A stretch of 35,508 nucleotides of DNA, from contig JAYMTA010000191.1 of NCBI GenBank assembly GCA_036897625.1, forward strand, positions 1 through 35,508, given 5' to 3'. The stretch's first letter is position 1. Every line of letters starts with the position of its first letter. Origin of the DNA: Pelargonium cotyledonis. Its lineage: Eukaryota > Streptophyta > Magnoliopsida > Geraniales > Geraniaceae. This document shows positions 23,133 to 33,165 of the stretch, one piece after another. The translations under genes and the position numbers were made by a program. The notes beneath the pieces are model-generated. The model saw nothing but the letters and a program-made list of their open reading frames with translations. It did no database searches and was not told the DNA's origin.

Positions 23133-24243
23133 AGAGGTAAGTGAGTTACACATCCCCTTCATTGTACATTCGTGTTTTCGAGTAGTTACTGAGGAGTCAT
23201 TGTAAAGGTAGTTTGTGTAGAATCAGAGATTGGTAATACCGGCATGAAACATTGTTAAGAAATTGTCAGAGAGACTAGGTTTGTTCTACAATGTTTGAAG
23301 ATTGACAGTTCTGTATCTTCTTTTTCAGCAATAGGTGTAAAAGCTATTTGTGTGCAAGCCTCTAAAAATGTTGCTACAAAGTAATTGTATATTGGAATTG
23401 CTTTGGTAAAATACATTTTTCCTAGCTGGCAATTTGGGTTTCGGGTCAGTTTTATATCGGGTTTTTGAAACTGGGTTGAAAGACCTAACCCGAGTCCAAC
23501 CATCAAAAAGGTGTGTATTAAAGCTAGGTTTTGATTTTACATGAAAAATTCACGTGACAATACACTTCTTTACTGAAGTGACAATCGACGTTGAAAGACT
23601 CAAATTAAATTTTTTCAACTAAATTTTCTTACTCCATTTTAGTCCAAATATGAACCACTCATGGGTGTAGGCTTTCAATAGTTAATTAAATTGTTTGATT
23701 TTATATATACCAATACAACTTTTTGTTGGGTGCATGAATCAATGTGATTGATTTTAAATTAAACACTACAAAACAAATGAACAAACTAGCTTTACTTTAA
23801 ATCCAACTTTCCAACATTTTTTCTTGTCTCCTCTTGTCACCTAGACCACCAGTAGCAACTCAAGTTAAACTTAATTCAAATTCGAACAGGAAAGAGACAC
23901 GACTTGTCCAGACTACAAATTGGCATAAACGTGTTGTTGTACCGGTAAAATAATATGCAGGTTCATTGAATCAATCTAACTCGCGATTCTTAAGAAACAT
24001 CCGATACCAACTCAAATTTGGTTTGTGTCAATATATGTGTCCGAACCCGCAATTTTTTCGACAGAGTTTCAAGCACTTACAAATTCAAGTTTAAATTATC
24101 AGCTCCACTGATAGAACTAGCAATTTAAACCCAAATACATGTGTGACCAACCTCCGGCTCGACTTTGGTCTGATCCGACCAACTTTCAAACCAGACCGAA
24201 CTCATCCTCCTAAGATGTGGGGCCAGCATCGTTCTCATTGGTC
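23133..24243. other. OSCA1-like 3' UTR and intergenic region
   Basis: A GTAAGTGAG donor at 23137 and a TTTTTCAG acceptor ending at 23328 could bound a 3'-UTR intron. The rest is AT-rich. A patch at about 23430-23500 has GGGTTTCGGGTCAG and CTAACCCGAG, like decayed hAT-type sequences. No gene is seen. Confidence 0.5.
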
Positions 24244-24260
24244 GGCCCATATCTGGCCCA
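24244..24260 (+). promoter_or_regulatory. Paired GGCCCA (Site II-like) elements before the DUF212 gene
   Basis: GGCCCA occurs at 24244-24249 and 24255-24260, 11 bp apart, about 230 bp before the start codon. Paired TGGGCC-type Site II elements are known TCP-bound motifs in promoters of growth-related and housekeeping genes. The site is seen; its use is inferred. Confidence 0.45.
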
Positions 24261-24351
24261 CCCATGAACCCACTTTGACCGTTTGACCCACCTTCCTTCT
24301 CCTCCTTCCTTCTCATTTCTCATCACCATCAAATCAATCACCGCGTTTTCT

Positions 24352-24444
24352 AGAGAGAGAGAGAGAGAGAGATCGATTTGGAATCGGAATCGGAATTGGA
24401 ATTAGAGAGAGAGATCGATTTGGAATCGGAATCGGAATTGGAAT

Positions 24445-24486
<42 letters not shown>
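24352..24486 (+). repeat. Compound (GA)n microsatellite with a 42-bp duplicated spacer
   Basis: Three GA runs (24352-24371, 24404-24413, 24446-24486) are separated by two identical spacers that start ATCGATTTGGAATCGGAATC, at 24372 and 24414 (42-bp period). The array ends immediately before the DUF212 start codon, so it sits in the 5' UTR. The open frames through it, such as SLSLSLS and REREREs, are translations of the repeat. Confidence 0.92.
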
Positions 24487-24487
<1 letters not shown>

Positions 24488-24489
<2 letters not shown>

Positions 24490-27429
24490 GGACGAGGGAA
24501 TCACGGCGGCAGATGCGTCTGCGACCAAGACTCCGGCGAGCCACACCAAGCCGGCGGGGCTACCATACAACCTCCCTCTCCTCACTGCCTTCCTCGCCTT
24601 CGCCATCGCCCAGTTTCTCAAGCTCTTCACCACCTGGTCCTTACTCCCACCTTGATTTTCCATTATTGTTTCTCAATTTCTGGAAAAAGTTTGATTTTTT
24701 TAATGATGGGTTATTGGAAATTGTGAGTCTGATTCTGATTTATTGTATGTGTTGTTAAAATTTTGTGAAAAAATGGTGTCTTTTGTTTAGATGAGATTGG
24801 TGGTTCTGTCAGTTTAGCATTTGTAAGAGTTTGGGAAATTGTGGAAGGCAAAAGGAAGATTTTTGATGAAGGCTCTTCTTAAATTTCCCATATCTATGGG
24901 GAAACATATGCATGTTATGTTCTATTGTTTATAGATTTATTGTATTTGGTTCATTTGGTAGATGAAGAAGGGTTTACAAATTATAGTGAATGGGGCTTGA
25001 TTAATTCAGAGAGCTATTTGCATGATCTTAATGTTATGGGTAGTTTTAATTGAATTGCATTATGATATTTTGTGGAGGGGTATGCAAGAAGATTATGTAA
25101 ATAATATTTAGCTTAATGGTGTATTCAACTTATAGATTTTTTGCACTTGGTGCAATACTTGTCTTAGAAAGCAATCAATACTACTAACAAATGTCTTGCC
25201 TTCCGATTAAATGTTTGTACGTTGTACATTGCAAAAGGTGTAGCCAAAATTAGTTTGCCAAAGCATGAGTATTTGCTCTCTCACACTGCCCCTCCCTTCC
25301 ATATGTGTGTGTGCGTGCATTGAGTACTTCCCTCCCGACAGCTCAAAGATGAACATTTTCTTTTGTTTTTGGTCGATCTAAATAAGATGACAATTTTAGA
25401 GCAATAGTACTAGGCTTTGTGCTGTAAGTGTATTTTGGGAAATGGGTCGTTTCAAAGTTGAATCTCATTATCTAAATGAGGGAGTAGATATGTCATCTGA
25501 CTGTGGATTGAACTTTTATTAGTTGCTTATATGGAGTACTCGAATCCCTAGTTTTTCTTCAATAGCATAAGTTATCACACGTGTTTGTAGTGCATATTGA
25601 TTGTTTTATTTTTTAAAATACTAGCTCAACATTTCAATATGTTTTTCCTAGGTGCTCAGGTATAAGGAGAAGAGATGGGATTCTAAAAGGTTGATTGGTT
25701 CTGGTGGAATGCCATCCTCACATTCTTCAACTGTGACTGCTTTAGCTGTGGCTATAGGTCTAAAAATAGGGACAGGATCGCCAGATTTTGCCATTGCAGT
25801 GGTCTTGGCATGTGTTGTATGTCTTCCTCTTCCCCTCTTGTCTTCACATGTTTGGTTCGATTATTTACTATTTTTGTATAGTGTATATTGTTTAGAGTAG
25901 GCCATATATGCCGATATTGTCTTTTAAAATGTCTAAGTGCTATTCGCTGAATTCATTTTTTTATTAATGTCTTCTTTTTATGTATATTGTAAATTTTAAT
26001 TGGAAGTTGCTCTAGTTCTATTGGTTATTGAGTTTTAGTAAATGAATTGAGGTGATGTATAAACTATAGATTATTGTTTTGGAATATATCGGAAAAGTTG
26101 CTTTGCTTATGTATGTGTCGATGTTTTAGAAACTGTCACTAAAATCCTTCATTGATCAACATATTGGTGCGATCTTGTTAGTAAGTTGTAGTCACCTATT
26201 GATTCTGAACATAGGTTACATATGCGTGGCTTAATCAATTTCAGATGACCACTTCATGTATGTTTGCTACTCTATTTACGGCAATTTGAAAATTTGAGTT
26301 CAATATAGTATAATATAAATTTGGCTCAATTGTTAGAGGATCGAGCATACCCAATTTTAACTATTTGTTCGTAGCGTCAATAGTCTTCCATAATGTGTAC
26401 TTGAATTTGATGTGCTTTGAGAAAGGGTCCCATATGCTTATTTTTGCAAGATGAGCTAAAGATTTTTCTTTAAAAAACATTTGTCAGGTGATGTATGATG
26501 CCTCAGGAGTCAGACTTCATGCTGGTCGGCAGGCTGAAGTAAGTAATCTTGATCAACTGCGATAAATCTTGTCTCTATATGTACATCTACGCTATATGGA
26601 TTGTACAATATTTCTCTTCTAATTTAGCTTAGTCTTCTGAATTTTTTTTTTCTCATTTAATTTCTTGTTGCAGTTGCTTAATCAAATTGTGTGTGAGTTT
26701 CCACCGGAACATCCTCTATCCAGTGTTAGACCTCTGCGGGAATTACTCGGGCACACTCCATTTCAGGTGCATTCATATCCTTGTTTGTTTTTTAGTTCAG
26801 ATAATTACTCCTTTTCCGCATCAAGCTTTTCTTATGTCTACGGATGTTCATATGAACCAAAAACCTTCATTGAACAGTGCAACATTCAACTTGATCACAT
26901 TTTCTACCAACATTGCTCAACTTTACTCGTTATTATCCAAATTTAACATTAGAAAGAATAAAGAAAACTATTGTTACTAGTAAAAGAAAGAATGAAAACT
27001 GAATCTTCCGAGCTTTAGTGATGAAGTGATCATCCTCTGCTCGTTACCATATTTGTTGAAGTTGACTTCTTAGAACGTGATGATTTTGTTTTTGTAAGAG
27101 TAGAAGTGTGTGTAGCCATCTTTTGTATGCACAATGCATGCATACATACAAGTTACCTAGTGAAAATTTGTTAACGGTAACCACACTAATGTTTTGGTGT
27201 TGCATATATATTACTCCTCTATTGGCCTTTTGGTATCCTTGATGGTTAAGTAGTCTTTTATCCATCTGTTTTACACGGTTGTAAGTGGCCAAGCCAAAAT
27301 TTACGATTCTTGCATTAGTTCTCACAAAATTCCACAGAAACATCACAATTTTTGCATGTTTTCATTTTGCAGGTTGTAGCCGGTGCTGTATTGGGTGTCA
27401 TAGTCGCATTTCTGATGAGAGACTCTTAA
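24488..27429 (+). CDS. DUF212 membrane protein, acid phosphatase/haloperoxidase-related
   Basis: Small integral membrane protein of the YuiD/DUF212 family, distantly related to PAP2 phosphatases; its substrate is unknown. Exons: 24488-24636, 25660-25816, 26488-26538, 26674-26766, 27373-27429; joined 168 aa, close to Arabidopsis At3g21610. An N-terminal helix (LPLLTAFLAFAIAQFLKLF, about 29-47) precedes WYKEKRWDSKR. GGMPSSHSS (about 63-71) resembles the PAP2 phosphatase motif. A helix follows (FAIAVVLACVVMYDASG), then RLHAGRQAE, the FPPEHPL..RELLGHTP block and a last helix (VVAGAVLGVIVAFL). The exon 1 donor GTCCTT is a weak GT site, but phase and the W-Y-K-E-K-R junction support it. Reading through it adds five codons and a stop. 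The AGGT at 25650 is rejected as acceptor because it breaks this junction. The GA array abuts the ATG. Confidence 0.9.
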
Positions 27430-28594
27430 GGATACGCTATCACGTACATGAATTCTTTTGACCTTGCCAGTAGCTACCATCTGAAACCTGCACATGCAGG
27501 TTTGGCAAGGAAGTGTTGGAAGGTGCTTTTGTTCAGTCCATTTGTCAATGTAAAGCGGTTACTGAGAGAAGCTTCAGCTGAGTAAATGGAGGAACTCGGT
27601 TTCTTTGTGCATACATAGTATTAAATTGAACTTCCCTTGGTGAATTCTTTGAAGATTGTAAGAACATAAAGTGAATTTCAATTCTTAAGGTTCTATTCTT
27701 GAAAAAACAGGCCGCAATTTGCATCTACATTGGTTCCTGTTTTATTTATTGTTTGATTTGATCATGTTATTCAATGTGTTTTAAAAAGGTTGGTCCGATG
27801 ACCAAGGTGATGTGCTAGGTCATCAGTCGTTCGGGATTTAACCTCGTGGTCAACCTCTAATGAAATATTCTCTTAAATATATCAATCGGGTGTGAAAGAT
27901 ACTGTAAACTATACAATAACTTAAAAGAAATTCAAATGTTTGTTTAATCATAAACGTTATTTTTACCTTTTCATACCCATAAATATGCTTAGCAATGTGG
28001 GGTGCGGATATTTTAGTACATTTATGTGTTTTTATCGTCATCATACTATTTTTCGTCAGTTCTACCGTGCCTTGTCATTTATTGAAACAAATTAGAACTA
28101 ATAAAAGTGCTAAATAAGGATGTGTGAGCTTTTAGGTATATCGATAAATGTACTAGAATTTAGTATTATCTAGTGACACGTTAGCTTTCGCCCCGACAAA
28201 TGTGTGAGATTCCATTGACAACTGTTTGTAAATCTAGTTTTATCTATTTTCCGAATCGATAAATGTTTGTAAGTCTGTCGGTAATATACAAGTCCATTGA
28301 TAACTATCTATAAGAAAAAGTTCATGCCAAATGTGATTATAATTTTTGTCAACATTTATGCACAATCAACGGCTACGATCTAAGGATCTATGGCCACACC
28401 ATAACGTCTATACACAACACACACCATAACATTTCTCCCACACCCCCAAATTCAAACCATAAATGGAGGGAAAATCACATCCTCTTCCTCATATACTTAC
28501 ACCTCAGCTATACGTATCTACGCCTCCATATCAAAACCCAATTCAAAGCTCCAATTTCCGGTTCAGATCGCTCCACAAAGCTCTCGACTTCACG
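27430..28594. other. Intergenic region between the DUF212 and CAP-H genes
   Basis: It holds the DUF212 3' UTR and AT-rich DNA. At 28140-28310 words such as ATCGATAAATG, ATTGACAACTG and ATTGATAACTAT recur loosely, suggesting an old decayed element, but no ends could be fixed. TCAACGGCTA at 28366-28375 is noted separately. An upstream in-frame ATG at 28463 exists, but the conserved protein starts at 28595. Confidence 0.5.
28366..28375 (+). promoter_or_regulatory. MSA-like (mitosis-specific activator) motif before CAP-H
   Basis: TCAACGGCTA contains the AACGG core of the MSA element bound by three-repeat MYB factors in G2/M-expressed plant genes. It lies 220 bp before the CAP-H start codon. A condensin gene is a sensible target, but one 10-bp match may be chance. 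Confidence 0.35.
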
Positions 28595-31500
28595 ATGGCC
28601 GAAGCCTTGAGCCCTAACCCTAGGCAGAGACTCCCCATGGCAGCCCGCATCCAGTCCCCCACCAGCCCCTTCTTCCTCGGCTCCAACGACGACCACCTCG
28701 AGCGAGCTCAGTCACGCGCAGCGCGCGCCACCGCGATCCGCCGCAAGTCCATCGTCTCTAAGGCGCTTCCGGCTCGCGATCTCAACCCTGGCCTCGAGAA
28801 GGACCAAATTCTCGAATTGTTCCGCAATTGCATCAAGCTCGCAAGTGAAAATGTGTGTAATTTGGTTCTGTGCTCTCTCGTGTGAAGTTGAATTCTGATG
28901 GGAATTGATGAATTTTCCATTTTTTGTACTTTTTTTTATTAGGAGTTGATGAATTTTGTTCTTTTTGGTTGATCTTCTGCTGCAGAAAATTAATCAGAAG
29001 AATACTTGGGAGCTGAGTTTGATTGACCATCTTTATGAGATGGTCAAGGTTGAAGAAGAAGATGATGTGGAGACAAATTTTCAGAAGGTATGTTGTGAAA
29101 AATGAGATTTTTTTTAGTTACTTGATTTTTTATTATAGTATAGTTTTGTATGCTACACATAATGATGTAACTGTGTATAGTTTCTGAAATGTGGAAACTT
29201 GAACCACGGTATGTGACATTATAATTTCAAGACTCATATGGTTGATACCAAGGTCGTTACTTCGAATTTTCAATTACACATTCATGTACGAAGACAACTC
29301 CTTTTGCAGGCAAGTTGCAGTCTGGAAGCCGGAGTTAAGATATACTCGTTGAGGGTGGATTCCGTGCACTCAGAAGCTTATAAAGTCCTTGGTGGCATTA
29401 ACAGAGTTGGACAAGAAAATGAACAAGGTTCTCTTTGAACTCTTTTACGGATTTTAACTTCACGTTGTTAGTTAACGAACTCAGAGTCTGGCAGGCAAGA
29501 GTGATCATTTTAGTTTAATTGTTTTTATCAACCTCATCTCAAGATTTCTATTCCTTTTAAGTTTAAAGTCTAGAATTAAATCCATGTAGAATTACAAACA
29601 TGTTTATCTTCAATTTGTTAGTTGACCTTTCTCATCATTAGAGGTTGCTGGTCAACTGACAATCTGTTGTGATGTCAGATACTGTGGAAGATTCCAATGC
29701 TGCCAACGGAAATGAGGAAGATTGTTCTAAGAAAGATACAAGCAGAAAGGTGAATGTTTCTATAAATCTTGAGTATGTTGATCTTTAATTTATCACTATA
29801 GTTGATACAAGTCTCTGCACATGCAGCTGCCGCCTTTATCAACACTGGAATCGTCTTTTGAGGCTCTTAATGCAAAGAAGTTTGATGGTGAGTACACTGA
29901 ATATAATATCCCCATCAACAATGCCAAGTGTTACGAGTTAAGGTTCTAACTTCTGTTCCTTTTCAGCTGCATTTGCAGTGGATCCTCTCTATCACCAGAC
30001 ATCTGCACAGTTTGATGAAGGTGGAGCTAAAGGTCTTTTGTTGAATAATCTTGGAGTATTTGATGGATGTCGAGTGCTCTTTGACTCAATGGAACTACCT
30101 GGGAAGGGCGGATCATGCTCAAATCAAAATGATAAATCAGATGTGATTGATCTTTCATTTGCCAAAGGTTTGTTGTGTTTCTAATATATGATTACTATTA
30201 CCTATTTTAACAATCAAAGAGGAATGTAGTTTTGACTGTAGTTGTTGTTTGTCTTATTTATAGAACATGTTGAACTAATGGTATGCAACATGCAAATGAA
30301 GAGCGATATTTCTCCAACTCTCACCCACCTTGTCAATCAATTTGATGAGGACAATTGCAGACCACTAGATACTTTATCTTCTTGCCAGAAATCAACAGAG
30401 GAAGTAGACGTGTCTTATAGTAATGAAGTTGACTTTGATGGTGATGCATTTGATAACTCCGGGTCATGGGCCTGCAATAACGATGACCAAAGAAGTGTGG
30501 CAGATGAGGATTTCAATGGCGCAGTTCCATCTTTTCCAAGTTATGAAGAGGTATATGTTTATTGGTTTTAACTGTCACTTAATTATTTGAAGAGATTGCT
30601 TATGTCGTGTACTTATGTGTGTTTGGCTTTTGTAGAATGACGAACCATTTTCTTTCCAAGAGCCTGATTCGGATGATAGGTTTGATAAAGTTGATGAGTA
30701 TTCGATTTCAAGTTTGGGATTCACTTCAAAACAAAATGCTTGGGCGGGCCCTGATCATTGGAAATATCGGAAAGCTAAAGGTGGAGTTCAAAATGCCAGT
30801 ATCTAGCACTATCATCATTAAATGTTCTCGATTTGGTCATTCATAATTCTGTAATGTAACATGGGGTCTCTTTTCAGGTCCAGAAGATGTTCCTACTACA
30901 GAGAATGGATCGCCAGTAACAACTAAGAAGCCAAGGAATAGGAAAAAACCCGAAGTTGATATTGATTTCACTGAAGCTTTGAACAAAGAGATGTCGGACA
31001 TCTTTGCTCCTCCCAAAAATCTCAAATCCTTATTGTTGCCAGCAAATAGAACACCTTGTAATACAACACTGCCTGAAGATTGCCATTATCAGCCAGAGAA
31101 TCTTGTCAAGTTGTTTCTTCTACCCAACATAATGGTAATGTTTGTCATTTATATGGTTTTAACTTTTACGATATACTGGTATTTTCATTGCACTCTCTAA
31201 TTACTTGATGATTTTTTTTCCTGTAATAGTGCCTTGGCAGGAGAGGAAGAAAGTCCTCAGGTAAAAAAAACATTATCATAGTTTTAGGTCTGGTTTGATT
31301 ACTTTTCTGCTATGTTATGGCTAGTTGTCTATACAAACAAAGTGTTAAGTTTGTAATCATGATATTTCCAACTTAATTACTTGTATATATTAGTGTGTAT
31401 GAGATAAGTTTGGTGACAAACTATGTTATCATTTTCAGTGGATATTGAGGGAAATTTTACATAGACAAGCAGCAAATGATACCATAGAAAAAAGGTTCAA

Positions 31501-32759
31501 AACTAAACATGGTAGTAAATTATGACATCAGTGCCTTAAAATTGCTCAAGAATTCTCTTAAACAACATAAGCAATATAATCCTTTATCAATCTCTGGCCA
31601 TTTACATGCCTCCTTTCTCCTGGCTGCATGGTTTATGAGAAGCTTTCTTCATTAAGATTTTGTATGCGATGAACAAAATAATAAGTTTCTACATATTTCC
31701 CATATATTTAGGTACGCTTTCTTATCTAACTTGATTTTTCCCCTCACCTACAGCACAATTGGTTTTTGAAACTCAGTTATGATGATTGATAAGGAGTTTA
31801 TGAGATAGACCAACTGTTTCTGTTTGTAGAAATTAATTGCTTTATTAAGATACTTCATCATGTCACCTTATTTTAGGTGAAGTTAGGCAATCCAGTGATG
31901 ATGGACCATTGCCTTCCTGGGATGATGCTGCCTTTGAAGATCAGTTCGATGAAGGAGGTGCTCATAGTGACATGGAGGAGTCTAGCACGCTTGTTTCTCA
32001 ACCTCGCCAGGTTTGCTCCTTCGATTTATTTCAATCCTGATGAATGTATTATTGTGTTCTGCATTTAGGTCTTAACTCCAATGATACCAGATTTTCATTG
32101 TTTTGCAATCAATCCTCATATGTTAGAAGTGTTATGTTTTCCACTTGTATCAACAATTCAGGTAAATAAAATAGAAGTTCGGTATGACAAAACTTCAAAA
32201 CAAGTTGACGTTCAGGCACTAAAAGAAACTCTATGGGACCATTTGCAAGATTCTCCTCAAAAGCTTCTTCAGGTATGCTATGTCTGCTTTAACATTTATA
32301 TTTTCCTCGTAGCATATGACTTACTAAACACACAATGATAGATATGCAAAAACTTGTCACTGAGGAAATTTTTTGAATACATACGAGCTTATACATTATT
32401 TCTATTTGCCAAAACTGGCAAAGATCTGAATATCCTATTCCATATTAAATACAATGACAATTGCTACTAAAAAATTTCACATGCATATTGATGTTTATTT
32501 TGTGAAACTCTAATTGATGTTTATTTATTTTTTACTCTTAAAGGGACAAGAAGAGACATTATCTTTCAAAAACATATTGGCCAGCTTTCCCAATGATTGC
32601 AGAGCTGCTCCCATTCAGGACATCTCTCCACATTTGTGCTTCATTTGCTTGTTACATTTAGCTAATGAGCATGGCTTGAGCATCAAAGGCTGCACCGACA
32701 TGGATGATCTCAGTATAAGCCTTCCCGCAAACCAGGCATGTACAAGTGAAGTGATCTAG
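28595..32759 (+). CDS. CAPH: Condensin complex subunit 2 (CAP-H/Barren)
   Basis: Kleisin subunit of condensin I; it bridges the SMC2-SMC4 heads and is needed for mitotic and meiotic chromosome compaction in the nucleus. Exons: 28595-28852, 28986-29087, 29310-29427, 29679-29749, 29827-29887, 29967-30167, 30264-30550, 30636-30780, 30878-31134, 31230-31260, 31877-32010, 32162-32272, 32544-32759; joined 663 aa, close to Arabidopsis At2g32590. Landmarks in order: SPFFLGSNDD; LELFRNCIKLASENKINQKN; WELSLIDHLYEMVKVEE; LEAGVKIYSLRVDSVHSEAY; AFAVDPLYHQTSAQFDEGGA; an acidic middle; AGPDHWKYRK; DIFAPPKN; LPEDCHYQPENLVKLFLLPN; KQVDVQALKETLWDHL; and a C-terminal winged-helix part with SPHLCFICLLHLANEH. Exon 10 is only 31 nt. 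An in-frame ATG at 28463 would add 44 residues with no family match, so 28595 is preferred. Confidence 0.95.
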
Positions 32760-33165
32760 ATCCTCATCTTGCTCGCTCGCAACTAGTTGAAATAATAAAA
32801 TTTTCATGATTTTTGAGCACTTGGATCATTGTTACTCACAATGTCATTTGACTGTTTCTGTTATCATAGATATGAATGCATAAAAATCTCAGATATCTAT
32901 AAATTTTACATATCTTGTCTTCTCTTGACAAAATTTCTTGCTGTGAATATATTAAAGTGGCATGACTACATAATGTCTGAATCTAAATCTGATTACAACA
33001 AGGTAAAAATAAATCAAATCACTAAACCTGCTGTAGTTCATTGCCTATCGTGCTTGCATTGTGAGAGGTTTAGTAAATATCATCGTAGCAAGCAAAAGAA
33101 AGCTTCGTGTCATGATGAATACCACGATTCTGTAGTTGTTTCACATACAAAAGATGGCACGGCCC
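32760..33165. other. Convergent intergenic region between CAP-H and the DUF1068 gene
   Basis: These 406 bp hold the 3' UTRs of two genes that point at each other. They are AT-rich. The forward open frame at 32829-33212 has no recognisable motif and overlaps the opposite gene's end, so I treat it as chance. Overlapping 3' ends of the two transcripts are possible at this spacing. Confidence 0.6.

Noticed and set aside
23550..23585. Small inverted repeat around ACTTCTTTACTGAAGT as a terminator or hairpin RNA
   Set aside because: The stem is too short and imperfect, and plant genes do not use such terminators.
24352..24486. Regular repeat-spacer layout like a short CRISPR array
   Set aside because: The units are simple GA dinucleotides with identical spacers in a plant 5' UTR; no cas genes or prokaryotic context.
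24334..24758. Open frames on both strands rich in Ser-Leu or Arg-Glu repeats
   Set aside because: They translate the (GA)n array. The real coding frame here starts at 24488.
25650..25660. Earlier acceptor (CCTAG/GTGCTC) for DUF212 exon 2
   Set aside because: It would change phase or insert residues before the conserved Y-K-E-K-R; the acceptor CTCAG at 25659 gives the family junction.
27785..27890. tRNA-derived SINE (TTGGTCCGATGACC, then CGTTCGGGATTTAACC)
   Set aside because: A and B box resemblance is loose, with no poly-A/T tail or target duplication found.
28463..28594. Upstream in-frame ATG extending CAP-H by 44 residues
   Set aside because: The added residues match nothing in the CAP-H family; conserved sequence begins with the ATG at 28595.
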